DNA of 64,000 bases from Ignelater luminosus (GCA_011009095.1 VTPC01090585.1:422015-486014), one strand, 5' to 3'. Numbered from the stretch's first letter, positions 24,480 to 36,794 are shown. Program-made: numbers and translations. Notes: generated from the sequence alone by a model not told the origin.

Positions 24480-26450
24480 ACTGAGACATGGCCGATGAGA
24501 TGTTTACCACACTTTTACTTTATGTAACACCAATTATATTACTAGATACAAACACCGTTGATTTTACAATTTTGTTGTTGTTTGTATTGAAAGTAATCAA
24601 TTTAGTATTGGACAAAATATCAGACAAACTGCATAAGGCAAAATTGAACATTAGACGTTGAACGTCACTGTATTCACTGAGATATGGCAGCAATCTTTTA
24701 CTAAAACTACCTCTATGTACATTCAGTATCGATAAAACTCTTCACGTCATTTTTTGTCATGCAAAAGCAGTGGTGGATTGCTTCTATTTTTTTTGACTTT
24801 ATTTCTTGGTGAAATATCTCGAATCGTTTACAACGTCTTCGAGCAAAAAAGGTACCTTATGGGCAGTGAAAAATTCTAGACGTCTTAAAGACTGCTTTAT
24901 GATTGTTACAGACAGCGGCTTAAAGATTCATAAATTCTCTCTGCAGGTTATTTATCTATTCCAGCACATCTAGTCATCTTTTTTCTCATTGTCAGTTGTT
25001 CTGCATTTCTATTGTTTTGTGTTATTTGTATTTAAACATTCAAGTTTTAATTTTTAATTTTTCTTCAAAACTAGTTTAATGCATTTCCACAATTTATTAG
25101 GATTTGCTTCCCGAATTTTAAATCTTTTGCTGCAAGACTTGTAAAGAAAAATTTATTTTCATATTTCATCAAAAGAAACAGAAGAATTAATTATTATCGT
25201 TTTCTAATTGTAAGAAAATCAACTGCAATTACTGTACTATACCTTTATAAATACTCTAAGGGTGATTTATAACTACTTCTAACCAACAAATTTGTCTTCT
25301 CACATTTCATTGCTAAAATAGATCAAATTTCAAGATTTTCTGAAATATTGTTACATTATGCCTATACCCTAGAAGCTAGTAAATTTTGTATTTGACACGG
25401 TCACGATTAGGGCGCGGTATCGTGTTTGAAACTAAAACCTTCTGAAATATTTTTTCTGATTGTAGGTCTAAAAATTCTTTTTTTCCCCGAAACAAACTGT
25501 TAACATTCACAGAACAACCAATATAAATTTTATTTATTTGCCGAAGCTAACTAAAGCAAGAAAAGGAAAAATGAATTAAAATTATTTCTTTTTCAGAGAC
25601 TCTCATTTTCACTATAACATTTTATAATCAAAGTAGGTTGTAAATTGTCCTGTTAGGTATCTTAGTTTTTAAGATTTCAAATGATATTCACCCTTTTGAC
25701 TGTGAAAAATTATGAGTCTAATAAAAATTCCCACCAATAATAATTTTTTATGAAACGGTAGTTTTAGCGTTGGTTATTTTATACAGAGTGTCTTAAATGT
25801 GATAGAAAATACAAATTAAATACTATTTTGATGGAAATATTACAAGTCATTAAAAACTACAGTAACTGTATAACAATTGCTTTGTTTGTTACAGTATTCT
25901 AAGTAAACTTAGTCTTACCTATCATATAGAATGATTACATGTCTGAAAACCAAATTTTTAACAGCCTTTGTTTAAATTTACAAAGATTAAGTAATTAATT
26001 TCAACACCAGTCCATTAAGTGTTCATCCATAGATTGACAGCTAGATCTATGTTGAGTATCAATATAAAAAATATAAAACTTATTAGAACGATAATCTTTT
26101 GGTGATAGAAGATATTTTCTACCTTAACAGATTGATCATTCAAACAAAACCCAATATTGAAACGAAATTAACACCCAACCAGGCTTATTGACATACAACT
26201 TGTCGTGCTGTAATTTTATCTACCTATTCCAGGCATACCTAAATTTAAGCTTATTACTAACAAGAATAGGCTAGCATGCCTAACGTGATCATTTTTTTTT
26301 TGCTTCCGAACGGGACACCTTATATTTTAACGTAAATTAAATATCAACTGGAAAAATAAACTAAACATGTCATTATTGTTGCGAATTTTTTTTATTGAAA
26401 ATTTGATTAAAAATGATTTATTGAAACACATAAATTTTATAGAAACAAAA
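24480..26450. other. Unique AT-rich sequence
   Basis: I see no gene or transposon end. A word like the common ACACCCTGTAT motif occurs as TACAGAGTGTCTTAAA near 25785. Confidence 0.4.
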
Positions 26451-26455
26451 AACAC

Positions 26456-26463
26456 GAGAGAAA
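26456..26463. repeat. 8-bp target site duplication, left
   Basis: GAGAGAAA directly precedes the MITE and is repeated exactly after it (26617-26624). Eight-base duplications are the hallmark of hAT insertions. Confidence 0.85.
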
Positions 26464-26616
26464 CAGTGGCGGCTGGTTACCTAACTTCAGGTGGTGCCAA
26501 AACCAGATGTTCGTCGCTTGATTGGTTTGTTTCTGTATAATCTGACAGTTTTAACCAATCAAGCGACGATGACGTGGTTTTGGCACCACCTGAAGTTAGG
26601 TCACCAGCCGCCACTG
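26464..26616. mobile_element. hAT-type MITE, 153 bp, foldback
   Basis: The element is almost entirely an inverted repeat. It starts CAGTGGCGGCTGGT and ends with the complement, ACCAGCCGCCACTG. The symmetry extends inward through the CAGGTGGTGCCAAAACCA region and AAGCGACGA/TCGTCGCTT, leaving a loop of roughly 25 bp. The ends fit the hAT terminal pattern and the 8-bp duplication GAGAGAAA is exact. It encodes nothing and must have been moved by a transposase elsewhere in the genome. The intact duplication and near-perfect arms suggest a fairly recent insertion. Confidence 0.9.
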
Positions 26617-26624
26617 GAGAGAAA
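26617..26624. repeat. 8-bp target site duplication, right
   Basis: This is an exact copy of 26456-26463 (GAGAGAAA), immediately after the MITE. Confidence 0.85.
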
Positions 26625-28980
26625 TACGTATCAAAACAAAAATTAAATTACAATAAGGTCAAAATTACTACTCTAACACAATAAAGCAAAGCATTTAAAG
26701 TTCATTGAAACATTGTGTGAAAACGGGACGTTTCTGTTTTCGTTTGGGACAATGGGACAGAAAACGTGAAAACGGGACAATCGCATTTAAAACGGGACGT
26801 ATGGTCACGTTAAGCATGCCGGCAAATCTTTGGCTCAATAGCTTCTTTCCTTGGTGAAGGTATACGAGCTAATTGGAATTAAATTCTAGCAGGACAAATC
26901 TATAGTGCAGGCAGATATTTTAAAAGTTCTTCCAGCATCTTCCATCCGTGTTCCATTGTCTTTCATTTTCCTATGTACATCTTCAAATACCTTTAAAAAT
27001 ATTTTTCCTGTAGATCCTCTTTGCTGATGACCTGATGTGTTTGTACTTTTCCAATTTCGTTACTTAGAAAGACGAATGCCATTCATAAGGATCTTGTTTA
27101 GACACCATCAAAGCACCATTAATTGTGCAAGATTATTCGGTATATAAGTCAGAGCAAAATGTCGAGTTCCTGTTGGAATTAGGCACTGCTTTGTTATTCT
27201 TTTGGTATTGCTGTCATTTCTTTTGGTTTTCTGTAACACAGATGGCAATTGTGTTTGTTTAGTTTTTTCTCAGGTCAACACTTATAGTTAAAAAGCTTAC
27301 ACTTTGTAACTGCCGCTGCTGCTTTGAAACAGAAAAAAAATTGGTCATGATGATAGAGAGATCTCAAACTGTCTCGCAGTAACTACAAACCATGTAGACT
27401 GTCTGAACAAGTTTCAATAATAGGAAATATTATTGATATTATTAATATTACATGTTTGAGGTTATTATTCAATCTTGCAAATCTTTTTAATCTTGGGACC
27501 TCCCAACTGAAAAAATGCAGTATTAGCAAGAAAGGGTATCTTTTCATTGTTTACAAATATTTTCTCATAAACTTTTGCCATTGGCTGCATTAGTAGACAC
27601 TATCGATTGAGTGATTTTAGATAATCAATTGAAAAGTAAAGTGTAAGTCATCAGACCAAAAATCTGCGTGAGTGTTTTTCCAAAAACATACTCAATAGAA
27701 TTTAAAAGATGTTCCATACTGTACTTTAACATTGTATGCTTATCAGTATCCGACGAGCTAATTTCAAGATCAGAAAGGCTGTGGCAAAATTGCTTTTTGG
27801 AATTCTCTGGAACTTAACAAACATTGCCTTGGAAGATTGATGAAATCAGCCTTGGTAAACAGCCTTACTTGTGAACTGTTTAATAGAATGGTAGCCTATC
27901 AAATGAACATCTTCAAAAACATCACAATAGAAAGAAACCAAAATTGTATGTGTTGTACAATACAACTTTGTCTACTCTCGATTCTAGAGGCTGAGAATTT
28001 AAGTAACTTGTTAAAAGTGTTAAAGGCTAAAGTTATTCCTCATCATTTATACCTTTTTGCAGCTCAAAGACTACAGATTCCCTTCTTGAATATAACGTCT
28101 GACTAGCTTATTTTTTGTATTATAAGCAGTATGAGATAACTTTGATCTATTGGAGCAAATCTAACAGTGTATTTACAACTATAGAAAACTCTGTCCAGGC
28201 CCTTGCAAGTTATTGATAGGCTAGATTTAAAAAACAAATTCTCTGAGATTCCTTTTTGCCTAAAGGTCTAACACAAGTGCATTTTTAAAAACGTCCGGAT
28301 ACAACTTAAGAAAATATCGAAATATGTAAGGTGTCTCACTGTATAGTTGAAAATAATTTTAGAACATGGAGGTAATCGTCGTTTATGACACTCTCCTTAA
28401 GAATACTTAAAAAATATTGCATGCTATGAACACCCTGTATATGGTTAAAGTTACTTTTTAGTAAAAAGAGAGATTATAATCAATATTATAAATAATATGA
28501 GATTGATAGAGATCTTTTGAGCTGCGTGGACAAAAATGATTTCTATCACTTTTTGAAAATGAACTACTAAAATTATTATCAGATGTTCATAGAATATGAA
28601 ACGATTAGATTTTCGATGTTCTATACAAATAAGGAGTCTACCTTAACGAATAAATTTTGTAAGCCCCCTTCTTGTTACACCACTGCATTAAGATCTAGAA
28701 AGCTGAATAAATCTTGCATATGTTTCGCGGAGTATAAAAGTATAATTGACGCTAATCTTCTAATAAAAATACAAATTATAAATTTTCAGCATGCAGCTAT
28801 TTGTTAAAACATTTAAAAGGACTTTTTGTTGCGTAGTTAGAAGTATTACTACCAATAATAACTAATTATGACCTTTTCTGTGAATGAGTTTGCTGTTGTA
28901 TTTCAAGCTAATAGATGAATGGAGGTGAGTGAGTGTCTCATAGGACGATTCTGATAAACGTTGCATTTCAAACAGAAGCC
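26625..28980. other. Stretch without recognised genes
   Basis: A GGGAC-word cluster lies at 26720-26805 (several AACGGGAC repeats). The minus strand of 26900-27060 is open over short spans, without recognisable product. The ATG frame at 27837-28106 (89 codons) is Leu-, Asn- and Cys-rich and unassigned. An ACACCCTGTATAT word occurs at 28432. Confidence 0.4.
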
Positions 28981-28989
28981 ATCAGCTGA

Positions 28990-29221
28990 ATGGATTGGCC
29001 TGCCCACTCACTAGATATAAATCCGATCCGATAGAGCATGTGTAGGACCACCCCTAGAGATGGCTGGCAAACCGAGAAAAATCGATCGAAAATTTTTCTG
29101 AAAGAAGAATTGGTTGCAGTACCTTTAGAATTAATAGATGTTCTTTTACACAAAGCGCATGCCAAATTGATGTGTCCTACAATCGACGGAGAAGAGGTCG
29201 GCTTAATTCTGAAAATCCTGA
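28990..29221 (+). pseudogene. Tc1-type transposase C-terminal fragment
   Basis: DWPAHSLDINPI matches the conserved box before the last catalytic acid in Tc1-family transposases. A frame shift then gives IEHV followed by TAG then Asp, so the expected Trp codon of the next box has become a stop. Further on, EELVAVPLELIDVLLHKAHAK fits the C-terminal helices of the family. At least one small insertion and two stops break the frame, and no terminal inverted repeats were found. The family is fairly sure; the subfamily is not. Confidence 0.65.
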
Positions 29222-29269
29222 ATAAGATTAACTTTTTGTTCGTGTGTTCCTTTGGAACAAATTGAATAG

Positions 29270-30700
29270 CCAGCTAACTTTAACAATTAGGTTTTCGGGG
29301 TAACTACTTAATTACGAGGAGCAAAACAATTTCGCAGGGTAATTATAATATGGAATGTAATAGTTTGCAATTGCAGCGTCTACGGTGAGTAACAGGAGTC
29401 CAAGCATAAATTGATCGAGCAAACCACTCCTGTTCAAATGTTATTTGGGACGGTGAAGTAACGCTGTTGACGAGAGTTTCTCAAATGTGTTGCTGATGGG
29501 ATCGCATTGAAGAAGGAGGCGGTGACAGTAGAGCCAAGATTGAGAAAAGGGAGGGTAACCCTTAGCACCCCGATTTAATGGTTCTAGTTTTAGCAGTGAT
29601 TGGATCTAGCAATCGAGTTTCCGAAAATTTTCATAAATAATGATTACAATTAGTGTTAGGAAATTATAATTAATAAATGGGAATTATTATAATAAAATCA
29701 GTAATTCCTGGACTAAAGAAATTATTTTTTGTTGTAAACTTGGAATGAAATAAAGGTTTTTGTGAAAATCGACTATTTTAAAACTCTTTCAAAGTCGTTA
29801 ATTTCTTTGTAAACAAAAACAGAAGTTATCATTCAACTGTCAGTTGACAAACAATTGAATGCGGACAGACATGCACACAGGAAACAAATTATACGGAAAG
29901 TTAATTTCGTATTTAGCCCAACAACACATTTAACTTTTCAGAATTTTGCATAACTCGATTCAATTTTTTTCTAGTTGTTTTATATTCAAATATCTTTTTG
30001 TTTCTAAGTTTACATAATCTTCACTTGTTTATATTTCAATAATTTATAAATTTGATGAATTATCAAGTCCCCGCCTACTATACCAATATCTTAGACTTTC
30101 TATATATTTGGGAAAATGCGCGACCAATCGTTTAAAAAGTAGGAGGGTAACAAGAGAGGGCAAGAACGATATTCACCTGAGCAACGCCAATGTTATATAT
30201 AATTGCCAAAGTAACATGTGATCTCTACCCTTTGTGTATTTAATCCCAGGAACAATACATGGTGTTCTACATCAATTATTATTATTAAAACGTTTAGGAT
30301 TTATAAGGATCTTTGATTTATGTATTGTAAGAACAGGAAAAACTTATTTCTAAATAATCATTTCAAAATAATCAATTGAAAAAGCTGGTTGTTATTATTA
30401 TTATTAATATTATTATTATTATTAATTTACAACAATAAGCACCTGACTTTTTATGTAAAGAAAATTAATAATAATGAAACCATTAAGACATTAAGAGTAA
30501 TTTCTCATTATACTTTAGGTATACACTGCCCAGCAGGTTAGTACTTCTTCAGTCAGCGTCATAGAAGCAGAACAGAGTTACTCAATCTTAGCCAACGTGA
30601 TACTTTATTTGTACAGTCTGCCATTTGGCAACTCGATTTTACGCATACGTAGGTTCATCTCTAGCTAAAATCTGCTCATGTAAGCTATTGATAATTAATC
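29270..30700. other. Stretch with no recognised gene
   Basis: Positions 29380-29580 are less AT-rich than the surroundings but not clearly coding. The remainder is AT-rich, with the microsatellite noted at 30390-30430. Confidence 0.4.
30390..30430. repeat. ATT-rich trinucleotide microsatellite
   Basis: This is an interrupted run of TTA/ATT triplets (TTATTATTATTATTAATATT and onward). Confidence 0.85.
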
Positions 30701-30719
30701 CCTTTCCAGGCAAGTTGCA

Positions 30720-32340
30720 ATAGGCGCTAGACGCTGCGGCATGGCCAAAAAGACAACTACAACTGTTTACCACACAAAGACGCCGCCTTAAGAAATTTTG
30801 CCATAGGCACCAAATACTCTAGTGTTGGTCCAGCTTCTTGTATACTTTTCAATTTGTTTTCGGCTTTTAATATTTTTGACTAGATCGACATTGACATCAA
30901 GCCCTTTGTACAGTGATTCTGACTTTTGCTGAGTTAGGCAGCAAGCAAACTCTTCCTCAGAATTTACTTGTTTAGTCAAAAACAAACCAAAACTAGGAGA
31001 GATATAATGCACAAACTGTTAGTTGGAGAATGTCAGAATTTTTGATAACAAAGAACATCAAATCTTCGTTCTTTGGTAGTACCATAATGAGGAATTTGTA
31101 TAGAAACTGCATGGTCATACTGTAACGAAAACAGTTGAAAGTGTTTCGGCTTTCACTACATCGTGTTCCAATTATAAAGATTCTATAATTTCAGAAAAGT
31201 ATGACTGCTGTGATCTGCTCGTTCCCATCCCGTTCTATTTAAATGTGTTAAAGATGAATCGATGACTCTCAAAGAACCAAATCAGGTCAAAGAGGCATAT
31301 TCAATGAACATGCTATTGTTTGGTTATAGATTCTTGTTTTGTTCCAAGTCCAGATTTCTCTGGATAGCAAAAGGTAGTTAGCTCGCTGAAAATTAAATCC
31401 TGGTATCATAGCATAGCACAGCTATAGCACAGCTATAGTGCAGCTTAAGTTACTTTCTTTGTTTATGGGCAATTTCAAACAAGACAACATCTCTCAGTAA
31501 CTAATTCCCGAGTCTAGTAAATTAAAAATTTGTTTCCGCGATGACATGGTTTTTCATCATTTTTAGCATTTTCGAAAACATAGTCAAGAAGAACCCTTCT
31601 ACGGAAATACTGACTTCTATTTTCTGAAACACATCAGGCCAAATTTCTAGAAATTGTGGAAAGCATCGTTCGACTCCTTAATAGCTCCAGCGTTGATTTT
31701 CTAAAAGTGACGGACACTTAAAACAAGAAGTCTTGGTAACGTCAGATTTTTCACAACTGTAATAAAATCGTTTGGCCTTTGACTTAGGAGACGCTGAAGA
31801 CACCTTATTATGTTTCAGAGACTTTCTGGACTCTTTAGAAAACTCTAAGTAGAACAAATTAGGTTCTGTATTGTTCCTTCTGTCTATGTCTATGGCACTA
31901 CACCTCTTTTCCACTGTATTATTGAATTGAATAAAGTTTCTGTGTGGATGTTACTTTCGTTTGTTTAGTCTTGCCTTCTTCTCCAAAGATAGAATTGTCT
32001 TTGGCGAAATTAAATAATTTTACCTCTTGTGGTAATCCTTCTTTACTCTAGCAAACGAGTTCTTGTCAGAATCTACAAAAGGACGTGCAAATAATGAAAC
32101 AAGCGCCGTGTTGACTAGCCGTTAAAACGTTACCGATAAGACAACTGAAACTGACATTAAACGCGTCACCTTGTCTACCAGGTGCCTTAAGAAATTCTGT
32201 CATAAACGCCAAATATCCTAGTACCAGCCCTGTTTCTTGCGCACATTCACCAAACTGTCTATGGGCATCTACAAGCTTCTTCGATTTTTCCAAACTGTTT
32301 TGAAGTATCCATAGGAATTCCATATTCAATGTCATAAGAA
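30720..32340 (-). repeat. Unidentified repeat family X, copy 2 (longest)
   Basis: This is the best-preserved of the three copies. Minus-strand readings include MTLNMEFLWILQNSLEKSKK and CAQETGLVLGYLAFMTEFLK (32335-32190), KNSFARVKKDY near 32050, then SKESRKSLKHNKVSSASPKS and RFYYSCEKSDVTKTSCFKC (31914-31690), and FLTKQVNSEEEFACCLTQQK with SLYKGLDVNVDL (about 30990-30880). The CxxC...CxxC cluster looks like a damaged CCHC knuckle. A CCTTAAGAAATTTTGCC block at 30786 resembles one at 32192, so part of the unit is duplicated at its two ends. The function is unknown; a transposon-derived protein gene with introns is my best guess. Confidence 0.6.
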
Positions 32341-32739
32341 AAGATCAATTTAGAAAGCTTGTGTTACATTATTGGTAGAGGCTGTTACACTAAAGTGAAA
32401 AACGTGAGATTTGCTCTCAAACAGTTGGATTGTTTTCATTGATTTCAGCCATAAACCCAGAGCGTAACTTCAGATTAAGGGCCTGGTATCAAGGTTCCAT
32501 TCAAGATCTGTTTTGTCCACTGCCATTATTAGATGTCAAATTCTAATGCACTTTTGCAGTAGGAATCTACAGTTACTGTTTGTTTTATTAAGGCTTCCTT
32601 GACCTATTTCGGCTCGAATTCATGATCTCCCGGAATTCTGGTTAGAGAGCCACACATCACAAACTAAAGCCCTTTGAACCATGTTGAGGCATTAAACATG
32701 AACGTCGTTTACAACTGGATAGAACAATATCTCAGAAAG

Positions 32740-33020
32740 TTTTTTGGGTACTTAGATCTTTGTAAGATTCCGAGTCCTTGTAGAATTTCAGATTTTTGTG
32801 GGTCTTCGGGGTTTTTGGGTTCTTGCAAAGCCTTAAGATTTTCAGGTCTTTAAGTTCTAGTAAACAGGTAGGTTTTTGTTCCAGTTCTTTATGTATTTTC
32901 ATTCCAATTCTATAAGAGATTCAACTCCTTGCAAACTTCCAGATTCTTGCAAGCCTTTGTATTCTTGTTAGTCTGGGTTCTAGGAGGTGTTCTTACGGAT
33001 CCCTATATTGTTTTATGTCT
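32740..33020. repeat. Degenerate short-period array C
   Basis: The words GATTCTTGCAAG, TCCTTG, TTTTTGGGTTCTTG and AGTTCTAG recur at about 25-50 bp spacing. The pattern is much noisier than arrays A and B, and I cannot define a clean unit. Confidence 0.45.
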
Positions 33021-33552
33021 CAGAAGTCTGATGGGTTACTGATTTTCTGTCTTTTTGGTGATAGGGATTCTGAATGAATAAGGTATAATTCTTGGGAATA
33101 ATTAATTTGGCTAAAATCTGTTATCTCTCGTGCCTAAAATGACTAGCGTCTTGGCATTTTAACTTTGTTTGGTTTCAGAAGTAATTGTATTGAGATTGAT
33201 TAGAAAATTATAAAAATCTATTTGACTAGTCTGTCTAGTCAAAACAGGAGTTTTGGCTATAATTTCGTATTTCCCAGTTTGATCAAATAGAAATTTGTTT
33301 TCCCAGTCCAAAACTAATCAATTTTGGTAGAAAGCTCACAGCAAAAAGGCACCAACGACTGGAATCACGTTGCTACTCCCAAAGGTTCAGTGAAAAACCG
33401 AGCAAGCCTTGATTGTAAAACAGAATTTTAGTATTATTGTATGTATTTTTATTCTTCAAAATTTTAAAATATAGAAACCTTAAGAAATAGCAGACAATGT
33501 CAAAAACTGTAATGCAAACTCGAGAAATCTGTTTATTTTTGATAGATCTTAC

Positions 33553-33654
33553 CTTAGTTAGCGACTTGTTTAGAGTAGAACGTAATTTCTTTTTTAACCT
33601 CATTGACTCTCTAGATGTCTTGGGCCCTTCCAAATGGTTTACTTTTGCCGCTGA
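33553..33654 (-). CDS. Candidate 34-codon internal exon
   Basis: On the minus strand a block of exactly 102 nt lies between an acceptor-like AAAAGTTAG and a good donor, AAG then GTAAGATC. It is open in phase 0, reading SAAKVNHLEGPKTSRESMRL followed by a Lys/Arg/Ser/Thr-rich tail that ends LNKSLTK. It is less AT-rich than its surroundings. I recognise no family, and no partner exon was found. A chance splice-bounded frame cannot be excluded. Confidence 0.3.
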
Positions 33655-34489
33655 CTAACTTTTATACAAAGTGATAGTTGGTCTTTTGTTTATTACATGT
33701 CCCAGATTCAAACAATGGGTTAACAATAACTTTGACATTAGTTTCAAATCTAAATCAAGCTAAAACAAGTTTATTTTTCTTAAGAATATTTTGTTTAATC
33801 GTGTAGAAGAGAACTGGCTTGACCGACCATCTTCCTAGTGAAATAACAAGGTATTTATTCGAGTTTTTTTACTAGTAAATATAATAATAAATCTGATATT
33901 GAATTCAGGAATTTGGTTTTAGTTTTGTAGTGTATATCTTTTTAGAAAAGCTAATAAAAAAATTTTTACATCATGAGAAATACATTGGGAGTTGATAAAT
34001 GCATGTTCAAAATTATTAATATCATTAATAATTAATATTAAAATATAATCCTGAAATGATTTTTAAATATTAATAAATACGCTAGGTACTTAAAATATTT
34101 AGTATTTATGTACACCAAAATTGTTTATGTTTAAATTAGCTAATCACCAGTATGCTATCTGTCCCGTAAGGACAGTACTGGTTTCAAATATTTTATTACA
34201 TTTGTATATATTCTCTGTATAATACACAGTTAAACCCTACCGGTATTTATACTTCGATAGAGTTAATATGTTGAGCAAGTAACTTGGAGTATTCCATCTA
34301 GTGAGTACATCTCAAACTACAAGAGTATGCATATAGGTTTCTTCTTATTCGACTTATAACCTCCACTTGGCTGCAAACTGTGCACATTCCCTACAACTTA
34401 TTGTTTACGAATATGGTAATAGTAACACATAAAATGTTTTAATCTGTAATAATTAAAGTGTTTTCAGCATAAACAAATTCATTAAAAAA

Positions 34490-34514
34490 CGTTATTATTA
34501 TTATTATTATTAGA
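34490..34514. repeat. TTA trinucleotide microsatellite
   Basis: An uninterrupted TTATTATTATTATTATTA tract. Confidence 0.85.
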
Positions 34515-34611
34515 AGGCAGAAGCGGGGGTAAATGTCTATTAATACTGAAATAAAATATTTTATACAAGTTTCCGAGCATGCGCAAGACTGCTCGAAACA
34601 GTACAAAATGA

Positions 34612-34797
34612 ACAACTGTCAAATTTTCTAAAACTCGCGATGGAACACTGAGAAGATGGAAGGAAAATAATAAGTGGAGAAGATTTGCAAAGATTGTGGC
34701 ACTAGAAACCGACGATGTTAACTACCGCAAGTTCTACTATAAATCAAAAACGGGCAGACTAAATATTCCTGCAAAAGCGTTTCAAGGACGTGCATAG
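34612..34797 (+). pseudogene. Unassigned coding-like fragment
   Basis: The frame is open for 61 codons to TAG 34795-34797, with protein-like composition: Trp/Arg/Lys-rich first (TLRRWKENNKWRRFAK), then acidic (LETDDVN), then YRKFYYKSKTGRLNIPAKAF. Just upstream, in another frame, an ATG at 34579 reads MRKTARNSTK then a stop, as if one indel separated it from the main frame. GTAGGT follows the stop closely. It is probably a relic of a transposon or gene exon, but I cannot name the family. Confidence 0.3.
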
Positions 34798-34804
34798 AAC
34801 GAAG

Positions 34805-36160
34805 GTAGGTTATTTAGCATTTTTATTCGCTTAAATCATTTAATCAGAAAATTTAAAAAAAAAACAAAAATCTTTAATAGTTCTGATCATCTTTTTGAAC
34901 AATTTTCTTTAATGTTCAACATTCATTTGATCAAAAATTGTGAAACTCTCCAGAATTTGTTGTTCAAATAACTGATTGATTATCATTGATCTGGTGATTT
35001 CGCATTTTTACAATTAATAAGATTCACAAAAGGGCCTTGTTCTCGATATGAACAATGAGTTGTTGAATCTCAGCCATATAGAACTTCTTAATGGGGCTAC
35101 TAATTGTAATGTTTTGTATCCTAAAAAACCTTTCTAAACAAAGTAATGTACTGTAAGGCTTTGGTAAAATCAACTAGAGAAATCAACATTTTTAAAGAAC
35201 ATTTACTGAAATACCAAATCGTTAAATGGTTCTTTTGTCAATTAAGAAAAAACAAACAACTTAATTAGTCAACTTATACGTACTACACATGAAACCGGGT
35301 ATGAATATCTGTATACCAAACATTTATTAAAAGAAACCTTGCAAACTTGAACTGGAGAAGTTCTATTCAACCATGATAACATTCCAGTGCATAATATCGA
35401 AAATGCAACCACATCTTTGGGGTTTGAAGTGATGTTGTCTAATTATCTTTTCTACAAACCTAATGCCTCCTTACCCCATTTCTGCGTTTTGGAAACCCAA
35501 ACAATGTAAAGATACGTCTTAAACTCTCGTAAGAATACTCTTAGACTAAGTCATTTTTGCGCTCTAAAATAGTCGTTTTATTATCTATCTAGGGATCTGA
35601 CTTAAAAGTGATTTTCTTAAAATCGTCTCAAGTCTAAACTTGATTTAGTATTTGGATTTAAATCCAAAGGCAATTATTATTTTCATTATTATCAACTTGA
35701 ATTTAAATAATCTTTATAACAATATTAAGGTAAGCAAGTCTAATTTAGACTGTGGCAGCTCCTTGTTAAGAATGTTAGTAATTATTGTTATACACAAACC
35801 TATTTTATAATGACGCAACGTTCTAACTTTGCAGGATTTCGAATACTTATCGAATTGAAATTCTTGTTTTGAATAGCTTATACAATTTGTTTTAATTCAG
35901 TCTCAAAACTGTCTCATAAACTATCTTGTCTAACTGTGCCCTTTCGAGTTTCTTCCAGTTTCTTTATTACAAGCGATGTATCATGCAGGGGTTAGTTTGG
36001 TGCAATTGATGCACGCGCTTTCTATATTACCTCATCTGGATAAAAATTCACAAACAAACGTTTGATCTAATCCTCTGGAAGCAAAACGAAAAATGAGTTG
36101 CTTTTTTGGATTTTTTCGACAAACGAAAAACTATAAACCAAACACTGCTTAGGCATCAAC
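34805..36160. other. Left flank of the retrotransposon, nothing recognised
   Basis: AT-rich sequence without supported genes. Similarity to the retrotransposon stops abruptly at about 36163, which marks the left breakpoint. Confidence 0.45.
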
Positions 36161-36162
36161 AT

Positions 36163-36640
36163 AGTATCTTTACAACACCCCGATGTAGGCAAAACCTGCT
36201 ATCTACAAGACCAGGGACGATTTCTTTATTTTCTGGTCACGAAACCTCGTTCGTGTGAGAAGCCACAGTATGAGGCTTTGTGGAAGGCTCTTCACAACTT
36301 GAAGATACAGCTCCAAGCGTACGGGGTGAAGAAATTAGCTATGCCGAAAATTGGATGTAGTCTAGATCAGCTGGATTGGCGTACCGTGCGAAATATGTTG
36401 GAAGTAATATTTCAGGACGCCGGTGTGGAAGTATTGGTTTGCAGTTATAATCCTGCAACATCCTCCCAGAAGTGTCAGAAAACAGTGGATTGTTTCTTTT
36501 TCAAAAACTCGAGGTGTACTAGGGGTTCGGCATGCAAGTACCGTCATGATCCAGAAGCCATGGCCGGAACAAGCAGCGAAATGCGTGGAACATCATTTTC
36601 GGCACTGTCACGAGACGCAACAGCGTTAAGAAGGGGGCAG
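36163..36640 (+). pseudogene. 5'-truncated first copy: macrodomain end and CCCH finger
   Basis: This segment matches 41862-42339 at a constant offset of 5699 bp; I count roughly two dozen differences in 478 bp. It starts inside the macrodomain and keeps YFLVTKPRSCEKP (lysine of the catalytic pair), IGCSLDQLDW (aspartate), the CCCH finger DCFFFKNSRCTRGSACKYRH and the polypurine tract at 36628-36640. The frame is open throughout and runs on into the LTR to 36799. Everything upstream of the breakpoint (gag, pol, left LTR) is missing. It is therefore the 3' end of a second element that shares the LTR at 36641-37014 in a tandem arrangement. Confidence 0.85.
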
Positions 36641-36737
36641 TGTAACGCGCCACCCCTAGAATATTCTAGGAAAAGTCCCGAACAAGCTGGTCGAATGTGC
36701 CGGAGAAATCTCGAACTATCGAGACTGTTCCACCGTC

Positions 36738-36750
36738 GAATGTTCCAGAA
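36738..36750 (+). promoter_or_regulatory. Three-unit heat shock element match in the LTR
   Basis: GAATGTTCCAGAA fits nGAAnnTTCnnGAA exactly, with three alternating pentamers. A second site at 36659-36671 (GAATATTCTAGGA) has two perfect units and one mismatch. The downstream LTR shows the reverse: its first site, GAATATTCTAGAA (42358-42370), is perfect and the second has one mismatch. An ancestral LTR with two full sites is the simplest reading. Heat-induced transcription is inferred, not shown. Confidence 0.55.
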
Positions 36751-36794
36751 GGACGCGAACTTTCTGGGCTCATCAAGAACCACGCGGAAACGAA

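Noticed and set aside
36163..36168. Left target-site duplication of the retrotransposon
   Set aside because: The left end is a truncation inside coding sequence, so no duplication can be expected or matched to ATACA on the right.
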